Shown here piece after piece: positions 38,080-47,885 of a stretch of 64,000 bases of DNA (its first letter is position 1; every line of letters starts with the position of its first letter). The stretch is from NCBI GenBank assembly GCA_003134995.1, contig PLDC01000029.1:1-64000 (forward strand), given 5' to 3'. The DNA comes from Acidobacteriaceae bacterium. Its GTDB lineage: Bacteria; Acidobacteriota; Terriglobia; Terriglobales; Acidobacteriaceae. Both the position numbers and the translations under genes were made by a program. The notes below the pieces were generated by a model, which did no database searches, was not told where the DNA came from, and was given only the letters and a program-made list of their open reading frames with translations.

Positions 38080-38739
38080 ATGGATAGAAAAATGTTTGTG
38101 CTTGTTCTGTTTTCTTGGGTAACGATCGCGTCGGCCCAGGACATTCAGATAAATCGCCAAAATAAAACCATCGCTGTTACCGCCGACGAGTCGGTTACCG
38201 CGGATGCCGAAGTGGCTGTCCTTGTGATCGGGTATCACGACTACGGCCCTAGTCAGGATCTTGCATTTCGCGAGAATGTGCGCGTCGCGGAACAGATTGC
38301 AAAGGCGATGCTTGCTGCGAAAGTACCTGAGGCAAACATTGAAACGGACAAGTTGAACTTGGGACGCTCAGAGGCCGAAGAAAAGTGGACTGAGGACATG
38401 AAGAAAGAGCGTCGATTTCAGGCGCGGCAATCGTGGCATGTCACGGTGCCTGCCTCGCAAGCTCAAACCATCGTCGATCTCTGCGTGAGCGCTGGAGCGA
38501 ATGAAGTTGACGATGTGGAGTGGAACGTGGCCGATCCCGTGGCGCTGCAGGCGAAGGCGGGAGGCGCCGCGCTCCTCAAGGCCAGAAACATCGCCGAGCA
38601 AATGGCTAAGGGACTCGGAGCAAAGCTGGGCGAGCTAGTGTATGCGAGCAACCGCGCTCCGACGGCGAAAATGTGGAGAGGGATCACGCTAAACACCGTT
38701 TCCGCGATTGTCAATCCAGCGGATCAGAAGCCAAGTTGA
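38080..38739 (+). CDS. Secreted SIMPL-domain (DUF541) protein
   Basis: A 219-aa protein with a signal peptide (FVLVLFSWVTIASAQ) and a SIMPL/DUF541 domain (NKTIAVTADESVTADAEVAV, DLAFRENVRVAEQIAKAML, ALLKARNIAEQMAKGLGAKLG), a periplasmic fold of uncertain role related to BP26/OMP28. AAGGAGGTG lies directly before the ATG at 38080. It follows trpD by 52 bp in the same direction. Confidence 0.85.
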   Translation: MDRKMFVLVLFSWVTIASAQDIQINRQNKTIAVTADESVTADAEVAVLVIGYHDYGPSQDLAFRENVRVAEQIAKAMLAAKVPEANIETDKLNLGRSEAEEKWTEDMKKERRFQARQSWHVTVPASQAQTIVDLCVSAGANEVDDVEWNVADPVALQAKAGGAALLKARNIAEQMAKGLGAKLGELVYASNRAPTAKMWRGITLNTVSAIVNPADQKPS

Positions 38740-38827
38740 AATTATTTCCAGAAAAAGTCAAAAGCGACGCTACGGTGTACGCTGTTTTCTCAATCGAGTA
38801 ATTGGAGCTGTAATGAGCAACCGGTAA

Positions 38828-40555
38828 CTACTTCGCATCATCAGCAGGGTCGATCTTAAACACATTGTTCGTCATATCGCTTTCAGGCACGCTGCCGTCG
38901 TTCACCACGATTTCTTCTGGCTGATTCGGAACTTCGACGCGAATCACAGCGTTCCTTTTGCCGCGTATCACCAGCTGTTTTACGATCACTCCGCCCACAA
39001 ACTTCACCGTGACTGGAACCTCCGCTCCTGCCGCTCCTAAATTCTCCACCGTGATAGTGAGCATGTAATTATCCGGCGAAGTTTTGCGCGAGAACGCGGA
39101 TGCCACTTTGAAATCAGGCAGGCCGCGGTCGCGATTAACCCAGTCGTCGAAGAACCACTCCAGATCGCGCTGTGTCTGCGCCTGAATCAAGCGTTGCATG
39201 TAAGAAGGCTCGTTGTCCTGATCCGCATGGTAAGACGCGAGTGCCTTTTTCAGCGTCGGATCGCCGATCATCTCGCGCAACATCCACCACACACACATCG
39301 CTTTGCTGCGGTAAAGTTCCTCGTCGTGAGTGTTGATCAAAGAATGGATTGCCTCATCTTCCGATCGAGGCGCCGTCGTCTGCTTTTCCTTCTCGAAAAC
39401 ATTAAGAGCAGAGGTATGCAATGCCATGTAATCGAGCGCAGCCTGGCGTCCACTCTGATGTTCGAGATAGAGTGCCTGCGCGAAGTGAGCCAAGCCCTCG
39501 TCGATCCATGGCCGTGGCGACGAAAAAGCCGCGTGGGTTAACTGGTGAGCGGCCGTAAGCCCCGCCAGCTTTGGATCGGTGCCGGTGAGCGCCGTCAACA
39601 ACAAAGGCCCGCTCTCAAACGGCGCAGCATTCGGATCGGCAAGGTCAGCTGTTTCAGCCTTGCCTCGAAGCGGTCCGAACCATTCGGTCACCAACGGGAC
39701 TACCTTCTCCGCTGCGTCGGCGTAATTTGTGGCCGCCGCGCCGTGGCCATGAATGAAATGGACCGCTATGTCCGCACGATCTATAAGTTCGTAATTTGCA
39801 ATAACGAAGGTCGGCACGGTCGCCCCTACGGACCGTTGCGTGCAATCCGCCACGAACTGATGCTCCAGTTGATGTGTACTTGCACATGCGGTCGCATTCA
39901 CTAGAAGCTCCGGGGGTTCCTCAGCATCATTCTGTAATTCGATCTGCAAGTGCAGCGAAGATGCACGCGCTCTTTCTTTCCACCGGCCCAAGACCTCCGC
40001 CAGGCTTCCATCTGCAAGGCTCGCATCCTCGGCGTCTATCGGATACCAAGTCACATATCCAGCTCCGCGCACCGCGGTGAATGCCGTGCTGATCTGGTCC
40101 CAGTCGGTGCTATTCGCGATGCTGTCTGGCGTTCCAATCCGCGTGAGTCGCGTCGCATCGAGCACGATCACACCTTCGTAGGCGACTTCCAATTCGAGAG
40201 CGCCATTGTGCGGTACTGCTGCGGGCAAAGTAATCACAGCTTCCGAAAGCGCGCCGGTGTGATCGATATCGGAGTCGTATGGTTGCGAAGCGAACTGCAG
40301 TGGCTTGCCGCCAGCCTTAATGGAAAGCCAGTTCAGCGACGAAGAAATCTGCAGCACGGCAATCTTCTGCGACGCAGAAGAATCATTCCGCAGCATGATC
40401 TTGCCGCGAACAGCCAACCGTTGCTGCCGGGGCTCGACGCGAACATTCAGATCGTAGCTGGTAAAAGTGAAAGCTTCGCGGTCGAGAGCAAAACCATTTG
40501 CGGCGAAAGCGAAGAAAATGCAGAGCACGGAAACATACAACCTGTGCAACTTCAT
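38828..40555 (-). CDS. Secreted M1-like peptidase homologue with altered HExxH
   Basis: A 575-aa exported protein (signal YVSVLCIFFAFAANGFA) with the M1 aminopeptidase layout: an N-terminal beta domain (DLNVRVEPRQQRLAVRGKIML), a central gluzincin-like domain and a C-terminal region with LEWFFDDWVNRDRGLPDF. The expected HExxH reads HQLTH (TAAHQLTHAAF), so the catalytic Glu is Gln, while the third ligand helix WIDEGLAHFAQAL is kept. It probably binds zinc poorly or lacks peptidase activity. Its ATG overlaps the rlmB stop (ATGA), so translation is coupled to rlmB. Confidence 0.82.
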   Translation of the reverse strand: MKLHRLYVSVLCIFFAFAANGFALDREAFTFTSYDLNVRVEPRQQRLAVRGKIMLRNDSSASQKIAVLQISSSLNWLSIKAGGKPLQFASQPYDSDIDHTGALSEAVITLPAAVPHNGALELEVAYEGVIVLDATRLTRIGTPDSIANSTDWDQISTAFTAVRGAGYVTWYPIDAEDASLADGSLAEVLGRWKERARASSLHLQIELQNDAEEPPELLVNATACASTHQLEHQFVADCTQRSVGATVPTFVIANYELIDRADIAVHFIHGHGAAATNYADAAEKVVPLVTEWFGPLRGKAETADLADPNAAPFESGPLLLTALTGTDPKLAGLTAAHQLTHAAFSSPRPWIDEGLAHFAQALYLEHQSGRQAALDYMALHTSALNVFEKEKQTTAPRSEDEAIHSLINTHDEELYRSKAMCVWWMLREMIGDPTLKKALASYHADQDNEPSYMQRLIQAQTQRDLEWFFDDWVNRDRGLPDFKVASAFSRKTSPDNYMLTITVENLGAAGAEVPVTVKFVGGVIVKQLVIRGKRNAVIRVEVPNQPEEIVVNDGSVPESDMTNNVFKIDPADDAK

Positions 40556-41322
40556 TTCGCACCCGAAGACGCCTCTTTGTTCAGCGCGCTCTCTTTCGTG
40601 CGCCGCTGCCGCACGATTTCATACATCACCACCGCGCCCGCGACCGACACATTCAGCGAAGGAACTTTTCCAAGCATCGGAATCGAAACCAGAAAGTCGC
40701 ATTTCTTCTTCACCAGGTCGTGCAGTCCTTTGCCCTCAGCGCCCAGAACCAGTGCGCAGTCCATGTTGTAGTCGAGGGCGTCGTAGGTTTGTGGGCCGCG
40801 TTCGTCCAGACCAACAGTCCAGATGTTGCGCTCTTTCAAATCTTCGACCGTGCGGGCGATGTTGGTGACTCTTGCGATGGGCAGGTATTCGCTGGCGCCT
40901 GCAGAAGTTTTTGTTACCGTGCCGGTGACGGGGGCGGCGCGGCGCTCTGGAATCACTACTCCGTCGGCGCCCGCGGCGTCAGCCGTTCGCATCAGCGCGC
41001 CTAAGTTGTGCGGATCTTCAACGCCGTCGAGCACGATCACGAGGGAATACCGTCCGCGTTTAGCGCCGACCACATCATCGAGATCGCTGTATTGTTTGGC
41101 CGACGTAACGGCGACCACGCCCTGGTGCGCGGCCCTTCCGGCCATCTGATCGAGTTCCGTGCGCGTCAAAAATTTCACGGGCACACCAAGGCGTCGGCAG
41201 TCTTCGATCATCCTCTGCAGGCGGATGTCGTGCCGCTCCTTCGCCATGCCCACCCACTGAAAAGCGCGCCCGCGAGCCTTGAGCGCCTCGGTGACGGCGT
41301 TGATGCCGTAGATGTAGTTCAT
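40552..41322 (-). CDS. rlmB: 23S rRNA (guanosine-2'-O-)-methyltransferase, RlmB type
   Basis: A 256-aa SpoU/TrmH-family methyltransferase. It starts MNYIYGINAVTEALKA, has an N-terminal RNA-binding domain and then the SPOUT motifs EDPHNLGALMRTADAAG, LVLGAEGKGL and IPMLGKVPSLNVSVAGAVVMY. This matches RlmB, which methylates G2251 of 23S rRNA. The frame is open to 41598 but the family start is the ATG at 41322. It overlaps the next gene by 4 bp. Confidence 0.92.
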   Translation of the reverse strand: MNYIYGINAVTEALKARGRAFQWVGMAKERHDIRLQRMIEDCRRLGVPVKFLTRTELDQMAGRAAHQGVVAVTSAKQYSDLDDVVGAKRGRYSLVIVLDGVEDPHNLGALMRTADAAGADGVVIPERRAAPVTGTVTKTSAGASEYLPIARVTNIARTVEDLKERNIWTVGLDERGPQTYDALDYNMDCALVLGAEGKGLHDLVKKKCDFLVSIPMLGKVPSLNVSVAGAVVMYEIVRQRRTKESALNKEASSGAK

Positions 41323-41491
41323 AAGAACAGTTGCCGGTTGCCAGCTGCCAGCTGCCAGTTTTGGAATCCGAACATCTTTCAAGTGTACCGAAAGCTGAGG
41401 ATTCGGACAGCGTCGGCGCAGTGCAAGTGGCAAGATCGGGAAGGGCAAGACTTCAGTCGTGCCGTGCGAACGCCGAAAAGAAAACTGGGAT

Positions 41492-42190
41492 TCAGTCCCC
41501 GCGGGCCGCGTGCAGGAAGCGTACGATTTCCTCCGGCTCGACTCGCTCCGTGTAATCCTCATTCGCGGAAGCAAAGAGTACGGCCCCATCGCGATCAATG
41601 ACGTAGGTCGCCGGAATCGGCAGCTCCCAACTGTCGTCCCCGTTCACAAAGGGCAGGTTCACGAACGCACGCTGATAAATAGCTTTCTGCTCATCAGGTA
41701 CACGATAGGTGAGTCCGAACTGACGAGCAACTTTGTTTCCTGCATCAGAGAGCAGCGGAAAGCGCAGCTTGTGCTGGTCGCGCATGAAGAAAGATTGCTG
41801 CACGGTCTGAGGAGAAATGGCCACGAGCGTTCCGCCTGCCTGTTCGATCGCTGGCACGACGAGATTCATCGCTTCCATCTGAGCAACGCAGAACGGGCAC
41901 CAGCGCCCGCGGATGAAGCAGAGCACGAGCCGACCTCTGGCGAGCAAGTCGGCGGATGAAATGTGCTTCCCGTCGTGATCTTGAAGCTGGAATTCGGGAA
42001 TCTTCGAGCCGACGGCGAGAATATTCGCGGCTAAGCGTTGCTTCTTTAATTCAGCAATCGCTCGCGCGTGAACAGCCTGGGTCTCCACCGGAACGTACTT
42101 CGTAATCAGTTCTTTGCGCTCGGCAAAAATCTCGCGCAGCGGTCTCCTATCCGTATCCTCGCCGCGTTCCTCCAGAGATCTCCACTTCAT
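41492..42190 (-). CDS. Peroxiredoxin-like (AhpC/TSA) protein
   Basis: A 232-aa thioredoxin-fold protein. ILAVGSKIPEFQLQDHDGKH is the AhpC/TSA start, LVLCFIRGRWCPFCVAQMEAM holds a CxxC pair at the peroxidatic position, and PIPATYVIDRDGAVLFA follows. The N-terminal extension of about 50 helical residues is typical for the AhpC/TSA-like subfamily (redoxin with RGxWCPFC). The start is uncertain; the frame is open to 42355, overlapping the FG-GAP gene end. Confidence 0.82.
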   Translation of the reverse strand: MKWRSLEERGEDTDRRPLREIFAERKELITKYVPVETQAVHARAIAELKKQRLAANILAVGSKIPEFQLQDHDGKHISSADLLARGRLVLCFIRGRWCPFCVAQMEAMNLVVPAIEQAGGTLVAISPQTVQQSFFMRDQHKLRFPLLSDAGNKVARQFGLTYRVPDEQKAIYQRAFVNLPFVNGDDSWELPIPATYVIDRDGAVLFASANEDYTERVEPEEIVRFLHAARGD

Positions 42191-42308
42191 GCGATATGCG
42201 TCTTCAATCCATCTTCTCACCTTTCCCTTGCGCGTCTGCGAAAAGGATCGTGGAAAAGAAAACGCGCGGCCTGAGATCCGGCCGCGCTTAAGCCAATCGT
42301 TCAACCTG

Positions 42309-43598
42309 CTAGTTCTGCTGAAAGATGTAAGCGGCACCTTCTCTCGCGATGCCATTCCTCGTTGCGCCCTGCGCGCCGATCACGATGGTGCCCCCGCTAA
42401 TCGATACTGCGTGAGTCCCGAAGTAGTCGCCCGCGGCCTCATCGGAGGGAAACACCGTGACATTTGGCGTGGAGGCATTCTGCCAGCCCCCGGCGGGCTC
42501 GTCATACAGCGTCAGAGCAAACGAAGTGCCATCCTGATATTCGGCAATCACCGCGGCCGTCGAGCCATCCAGCGCACTCCCGTTGCCTATCGACGTGACG
42601 CCCTTGTTCGTGTTGGTCAAGGTAGCCGTCTGAGTACCGTTCACCCAACCACCCGCAGGCTCGGTGTAAATGTACGCTCCAGTGGTGGTAGAACTGGGGA
42701 GGGTGAGTGGCGCCAGGATTGTGCCGCCGCTCAGGGCCACTGTGGCACCCAGATAGTCGGTAAGGCCATTGGTGTGTCCCGTCAGCTTCGCCGTCTCCGA
42801 CATGGTTCCCCATCCGCCCGCCGGCTTGGTGAAAACGTACAACGCACCCGGAGCGACAGGCGGCGTCATTCCCCCACCCGAACGCCCCACAACGGCAGTG
42901 TCACCCTGTATGGCCACGGCGTCTCCGTAGCGGTCGCAACCGATTGGATCTGTTTCTTCCAGCAGCCCCGTCTGGGTCATGTCGGTCCACCCACCCGCCG
43001 GCTTTACGAACAAATACGCTTCGCCGGAACTGAAATCCCCATTGCCGGAGCAGCCCAATGATCCCACCAGAATATCGTCTCCGTCCGTCGCGATGGCGTA
43101 GCCGAAGTTCGAAGCGCCTCCATGCGTCGCATGCAAGATCGCGGTTTGCGTCATGTTGACCCAACCGTCCGCCGGCTTCAGGAAAACATACACTTGGGCA
43201 TATAGCTGGTTCTTGACGTAGCCGGACGCCACGATGGTGGAGCCGTCGGGGCTCATCACTACCGGCGGGTAAAGCCATTGCGCACCGGTCACTGTAAGTT
43301 CTGCGCTGAGAGTTGCGTTCTGCCAGCCGGTGGCGGGCTTTTCGTAAACGTAGATCGCACCACCTCCGGCGGCGTTATTGAACGATTCCACGGCAACCGT
43401 GTTTCCGTCGGAACTGATGGCAACGGATTCACCAAAGTACCCGTCCTGCACTCCGTCCGGAGGCGTGAGTTCGATGAGTTGCTGCACTGAGTTAGCGCCC
43501 GAGTGGGCGTGGCTGGGCGTGGTGCTCTTGGGATTCTCCGAGGCGTTGCACACGGTCAAGAGCAGAAAAGAAGCGAGAACTGAGGAAGTGAATCTCAC
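42309..43598 (-). CDS. Secreted FG-GAP-type beta-propeller protein
   Basis: A 429-aa exported protein (signal FTSSVLASFLLLTVCNA) made of seven or so repeats such as GYFGESVAISSDGNTVAVESF, VYVFLKPADGWVNMTQTAIL and GDAVAIQGDTAVVGRSG. The 'F.KPAGGWxxMxxTAxL' unit alternates with 'G.sVAisgdTivVGa', as in FG-GAP repeat propellers. Seen in many Acidobacteriota; presumably surface-exposed. No anchor domain at the C-terminus (AAYIFQQN). Confidence 0.78.
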   Translation of the reverse strand: MRFTSSVLASFLLLTVCNASENPKSTTPSHAHSGANSVQQLIELTPPDGVQDGYFGESVAISSDGNTVAVESFNNAAGGGAIYVYEKPATGWQNATLSAELTVTGAQWLYPPVVMSPDGSTIVASGYVKNQLYAQVYVFLKPADGWVNMTQTAILHATHGGASNFGYAIATDGDDILVGSLGCSGNGDFSSGEAYLFVKPAGGWTDMTQTGLLEETDPIGCDRYGDAVAIQGDTAVVGRSGGGMTPPVAPGALYVFTKPAGGWGTMSETAKLTGHTNGLTDYLGATVALSGGTILAPLTLPSSTTTGAYIYTEPAGGWVNGTQTATLTNTNKGVTSIGNGSALDGSTAAVIAEYQDGTSFALTLYDEPAGGWQNASTPNVTVFPSDEAAGDYFGTHAVSISGGTIVIGAQGATRNGIAREGAAYIFQQN

Positions 43599-43754
43599 GG
43601 GTGAACCTCCGGTTTAACAGGAAATGCTGAGGGGGAGAAGCAAGAACCGCGGTCGGTCGAAACTGTATCAGCGAAAAACGTGGGCGTCAAGATGAAGAAA
43701 TCTGCACAGTTCTTCGATATCGCGGGGCCGGAGCCCGAAAGCCGGAGCCCGCTT

Positions 43755-45113
43755 CTACATTCCCGGCAACTTCATCCCAGCCATTCTTCGCGCGAAGCTG
43801 GGCTTGCCCATTTGCTTGAACATCTTTTTCATCTGCGCGTATTGGCGGAGCAGGTTGTTCACTTCCTGCACGGTCGTACCGGAGCCGCGAGAGATACGTT
43901 TGCGGCGGCTGCCGTTAATTACTTCGTGATGATTGCGTTCGTGCATGGTCATCGAGTTGATGATGGCCTCGACGCGGTTGATCTGTTTTTCGTCAACGTT
44001 GTCGGCGGCTTTTTGCAGGCCGGAGAACGGACCGATCGAAGGCAGCATTCCGATCAGACTCTTCATCGAGCCCATCTTCTTTACTTGCCGCAACTGATCG
44101 CGAAAATCTTCCAGCGAGAAGCCGGCGCCGGTGAGGGCCTTGGTGGCCATCTCCTCGGCTTTTTTCTTGTCGATCTGCGACTCGGCGCGCTCGATCAGCG
44201 AAAGAATGTCGCCCATGCCGAGAATGCGCGACACGATGCGGTCGGGATGAAACGGCTCCAGCGCGTCATACTTCTCACCCACGCCGATAAACTTGATCGG
44301 CTGTCCCGTAACCTGGCGAATGGAAAGCGCCGCACCACCGCGTGCGTCGCCATCCATCTTGGTGAGTACGACGCCGGTGAGCGACAGCTTTTTGTGAAAC
44401 TCATCGGCGGAGCGCACCGCGTCTTGTCCGGTCATGGCGTCGGCGACAAACAGAATCTCCGACGGATTCAGCAGCTTTTTCAGCGACTGCATCTCGTTCA
44501 TCAGTTCGTCATCGATGTGCAGTCGGCCGGCGGTGTCCACGATCAGCACATCGCAGCCGGAAACGATGGCCTCACGGCGTGCTTCCTTTACTAACCGCTC
44601 GACGGTTGCTGTGTTCGCCTCGCCCACTTCACCTTCGTAGATCTGAGCCTTGACGGCCTGCGCCACAACCTTCAACTGCTCGCGCGCTGCGGGACGGTAC
44701 ACGTCCACAGAAACCAGCAGTGGCCGATGCCCGCCCGCCTTGAACCAGTGCGCCAGCTTGCCCGAAGTCGTGGTCTTGCCGGAGCCTTGCAGTCCGGCCA
44801 TGAGCACGACCGTAGGCGGTTGCGATGCGAACTTCATGCGCGCCGTGTCTTTGCCCAGAGTCTCGACCAGTTCATCGCGCACAATCTTGATGACCTGCTC
44901 GCCCGGCGAAAGCGCAGTCAGCACTTCCTGACCTACGGCCTTGGCCTGGATGCGGTCGATCAACTCCTTGACAACTTTGAAGTTGACGTCGGCTTCAAGC
45001 AATGCGAGGCGGATTTCGCGCAGCGCCTCAGCAATGTTCTCTTCACTCAGCCGGGCCTGGCCGCGAAGCGACTTAAACGCACGTTGCAGTTTTTCCTGAA
45101 GATTCTCGAACAT
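43755..45113 (-). CDS. ffh: Signal recognition particle protein
   Basis: A 452-aa SRP54 GTPase that targets membrane proteins. N-domain MFENLQEKLQRAFKSLRGQA; GTPase motifs GLQGSGKTTTSGKLA, DVYRPAAREQL, DTAGRLHIDDELM and TKMDGDARGGAALS; methionine-rich M domain with GMLPSIGPF, SRRKRISRGSGTTVQEVN and the end FKQMGKPSFARRMAGMKLPGM. Complete and of normal length. The 4.5S RNA gene is not visible in the window. Confidence 0.97.
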   Translation of the reverse strand: MFENLQEKLQRAFKSLRGQARLSEENIAEALREIRLALLEADVNFKVVKELIDRIQAKAVGQEVLTALSPGEQVIKIVRDELVETLGKDTARMKFASQPPTVVLMAGLQGSGKTTTSGKLAHWFKAGGHRPLLVSVDVYRPAAREQLKVVAQAVKAQIYEGEVGEANTATVERLVKEARREAIVSGCDVLIVDTAGRLHIDDELMNEMQSLKKLLNPSEILFVADAMTGQDAVRSADEFHKKLSLTGVVLTKMDGDARGGAALSIRQVTGQPIKFIGVGEKYDALEPFHPDRIVSRILGMGDILSLIERAESQIDKKKAEEMATKALTGAGFSLEDFRDQLRQVKKMGSMKSLIGMLPSIGPFSGLQKAADNVDEKQINRVEAIINSMTMHERNHHEVINGSRRKRISRGSGTTVQEVNNLLRQYAQMKKMFKQMGKPSFARRMAGMKLPGM

Positions 45114-45176
45114 AGGGATAGGAACATTCTAGCAGTCGGGTAGGCGAGCTCTTAACGTCGTAGCAATCGCCAGAGC

Positions 45177-45995
45177 TTAGTTCGCGTTCAGCCCATGCTC
45201 GCGTGTGAGTAGGGCGTTTTTCCAATGGGACTCGCGCCCAAGGGTCTCCTCCTTGGTAGCGTGGACGTCCGCGATCTCAAGAATGGAAAATCGGAAAGAG
45301 TTTGACCGCTCAAGACCGCCTTCACTTTCGAGGATCCGCCTTAGTTCCACATTACCAGCGTGACCACACGCCGAATACTGACACCATCTCTGCCAGATTC
45401 CTCCCTCACCGAATGCGCTGCCGACATAGAGCTTCCCAGATTTCTGATCTGAGACGAGGTATACGCCGGAGACGTTGGACAGAGCTGTTCGCCAGGACTC
45501 GTAGCTGTTCCTCACGACCACGTCGAGCTGCAGCTTTGTGAGGTTTACTGCTTTGAAGCCAGGGAACTCCCCAATGCTAATGCGTTCGCGCGTGATCTGG
45601 CACACAGTGAGATCATTGACCCAGTTATCCAAGTTGAGGTAAGACTGCCTTCCGGGCCGTTCGAAGTCGATGACCAGTCGTCCGCTAAATTCCGAGCAAG
45701 ATGCGCGCGCCTGCAAGCGGTAATGGTACATCTTGAAATCTTCGTGCCACTCGCATCCGTCACAGTTGTAGACGCCGACGTACAGCCACTGGCGAGTGGC
45801 GGGCATATCGATCAGAGACACCACGAATGGGCGCCCAAAATTTCTCTTTACTTGCCACGACTGCCAGTCGTCGAACCTGCCCGCAAGGTATACATCGAAG
45901 GGATTCTCTTCTCCGTTCCAGCTCGCGAGGTGAACTTTAGCTTCTCCGGGCACGACCTCTTTATCCATCAGCGCTATGAGATCCGAGACTCGCAC
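45177..45995 (-). CDS. GIY-YIG domain protein
   Basis: A 272-aa protein whose last 100 residues form a GIY-YIG nuclease-like domain: SGVYLVSDQKSGKLYVGSAFG with an Arg-containing helix (GIWQRWCQYSACGHAGNVELR) and the Glu in ATKEETLGRESHWK. The N-terminal 170 residues (MRVSDLIALMDKEVVPGEAKV, NPFDVYLAGRFDDWQSWQ) are not familiar and probably recognise a substrate or partner. It resembles stand-alone GIY-YIG proteins found in accessory regions. It has no partner gene. Confidence 0.78.
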   Translation of the reverse strand: MRVSDLIALMDKEVVPGEAKVHLASWNGEENPFDVYLAGRFDDWQSWQVKRNFGRPFVVSLIDMPATRQWLYVGVYNCDGCEWHEDFKMYHYRLQARASCSEFSGRLVIDFERPGRQSYLNLDNWVNDLTVCQITRERISIGEFPGFKAVNLTKLQLDVVVRNSYESWRTALSNVSGVYLVSDQKSGKLYVGSAFGEGGIWQRWCQYSACGHAGNVELRRILESEGGLERSNSFRFSILEIADVHATKEETLGRESHWKNALLTREHGLNAN

Positions 45996-46155
45996 GGAGG
46001 AAATTATAGCAGTGCGTTCCCGCGATGGGCCTTCGCTAAATTACCGTGTTTCAGAGGATGGTCACGGCGTCCCAAGGATGCGCGTGTAGCCGCCGGCAGG
46101 GGGCACGACCGCGCGCTCGCACCACGCGGGATGCGATCCTATCATCAATCTCGGC

Positions 46156-46800
46156 CTACCCGACCTTAGGCCGCACCATCTCGAATCGCTGCGTCGTCCG
46201 CGTGTATTGAATTCCGCCCATGCGTCCGATCATATCCAGCGAATTCCGGTCCAGCTTGCCATCTTTGAGATGTGCGTCACTGATGTGAATCGAGACGATC
46301 GCGCCGATCACGAGGCTGCTGCTGGTCGGCGCAGGCGAGAAATCGAGAATCTGATGCAGCTTGCACTCAAAGCTGACCGGAGACTCAGCTACCCTCGGCG
46401 GACGAACAATCGTCGACGCCTGCGGAGTAACCTTCGCCAATTCGAATTCGTTCACCGACGGATCATATTCACCGCTGGTTAAGTTCATCGCCTCGGCCAA
46501 TTCGTAAGTGACGACGTTGACCACAAATTCTCCAGTGTCACGAATGTTTCGCAAAGTGTCTTTAGGTTCTCCACGGACGCCTTCTCCACGGCCAGCTTTC
46601 GCCTTGGGCTGCCGAAGTCCGGGCGCAAAGGCCAGTAACGGCGGGTCGACGCACACGCAATTGAAGAACGAAAACGGCGCAAGGTTCGGCTCTCCCGATA
46701 AGCTGATCGTCGAGACCCACGCTATCGGCCGCGGCGCCACCGAGTTGAGCAGGATGCCATACAGTTCGCTGTGCGAAAGGTTCGAGGGCGTGACAATCAT
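46156..46800 (-). CDS. Flavin reductase-like (flavoredoxin) protein
   Basis: A 214-aa FMN-binding split-barrel protein. LLNSVAPRPIAWVSTISLSGEPNLAPFSFF is typical (shown here as PRPIAWVSTIS and NLAPFSFFN), followed by DTLRNIRDTGEFVVNVVTYE and VIGAIVSIHISDAHL. Such proteins reduce flavins or bind FMN in electron transfer. Single gene, 26 bp after the deacetylase gene in the same direction, so the pair may be cotranscribed. Confidence 0.87.
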   Translation of the reverse strand: MIVTPSNLSHSELYGILLNSVAPRPIAWVSTISLSGEPNLAPFSFFNCVCVDPPLLAFAPGLRQPKAKAGRGEGVRGEPKDTLRNIRDTGEFVVNVVTYELAEAMNLTSGEYDPSVNEFELAKVTPQASTIVRPPRVAESPVSFECKLHQILDFSPAPTSSSLVIGAIVSIHISDAHLKDGKLDRNSLDMIGRMGGIQYTRTTQRFEMVRPKVG

Positions 46801-46826
46801 TCCATCGAGTATAACTTTTCACGCGC

Positions 46827-47840
46827 CTACTTCGTTACGCCGAACACTTCCTTCGCCGCAATCACCGTATTGCTGTGGATGGTCACGGTGTCTTCCACGT
46901 TCTGCGCGTAGCCGCCGGCGTAGGTCACCATCACAGGAAGATTGCGCGCGCGCGCCACGCGAAAGACAAGCTCATCGCGTCGCTTCAATCCGTCGATCGT
47001 CAACGAAAGCCCGCCCAGTTGATCTTCACGGTAAGGGTCGGCGCCAGCCACATAGCACAGCAGATCAGGCTCGAATCGCCGCAGCCCAGAACTCAGAGTG
47101 TTGTCGAGCCACGCGAGGTAGTCGTCGTCGCCAATGCCATCGGGCAGATCGACGTCGATCGAGGAATGCGGCTTCCACAGCGGATAATTATTGTGCTGAT
47201 GCAGCGAAATGGTGAAGACCTCGCCGGTGTGCGCTCCGCGCATTTTGCCCGGAAGCACGCCAGTCCGCAGAGGCGACCCCGGCATCGACGGCCCCGCTGA
47301 AGGCAACGGCTCGCCTCCAGTCCGCGTTCCCGCAAAAATCGCCGCTGTGCCGTTACCCTGGTGCACATCGCAATCCACGGTCATTGCGTTGCGAATCTTG
47401 CCATCACGCTGCAGCCGGCGGATGGCGACAGCCACATCGTGAATCATGCAAAATCCCTCTCCGTGGTCGGGAAAGGCGTGATGAAATCCGCCGCCAATGT
47501 TAATGCTGACGCCGTCGCTTAACGCCTGCCGCCCGGCCAGGATCGATCCTCCGGCCGCCAGCCAGAATGACGCCACAAGTTGAGGCGAAAAAGGAATTTC
47601 AAGCTCCCGTTCTTCGCGCGGACTGAGCGTGCCGGTCTTCAGCTTGTGCACATACTCCTGGGTATGAACCAGCAGAATGTCCTGATCGGTAGCCGGTTTA
47701 GGGTCGAGAAAGTCGCCCGCTTCGGCGACGCCCTCCGCTAGGAGTCGGTCGCGGATGCGCCGGAATTTTTCAGCAGGGAAGACATGCTCGCCGATGGGCA
47801 AGTAGTAGCCGTCGCTGTAGATCAGCTTGAAGGGGAGCAT
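46827..47840 (-). CDS. Histone-deacetylase-family protein (AcuC/amidohydrolase type)
   Basis: A 337-aa zinc-dependent deacetylase of the arginase-deacetylase fold. Motifs: NIGGGFHHAFPDHGEGFCMIHDVAVAI (cut here as GGGFHHAFPDHGEGFC), VDCDVHQGNGTAAIF (Asp and His zinc ligands), CYVAGADPYREDQLGGL (Asp ligand) and TYAGGYAQNVEDTV. About 25 extra Gly/Pro-rich residues (GGEPLPSAGPSMPGSPLRTG) interrupt the loop after the DVHQGNG motif. The ATG at 47840 fits the family start. The substrate may be an acetylated small molecule or protein. Confidence 0.88.
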   Translation of the reverse strand: MLPFKLIYSDGYYLPIGEHVFPAEKFRRIRDRLLAEGVAEAGDFLDPKPATDQDILLVHTQEYVHKLKTGTLSPREERELEIPFSPQLVASFWLAAGGSILAGRQALSDGVSINIGGGFHHAFPDHGEGFCMIHDVAVAIRRLQRDGKIRNAMTVDCDVHQGNGTAAIFAGTRTGGEPLPSAGPSMPGSPLRTGVLPGKMRGAHTGEVFTISLHQHNNYPLWKPHSSIDVDLPDGIGDDDYLAWLDNTLSSGLRRFEPDLLCYVAGADPYREDQLGGLSLTIDGLKRRDELVFRVARARNLPVMVTYAGGYAQNVEDTVTIHSNTVIAAKEVFGVTK

Positions 47841-47885
47841 GGGGCTACGCTTCCGATGACAGTTCGTGCCTGGTTTCAACGCGCC

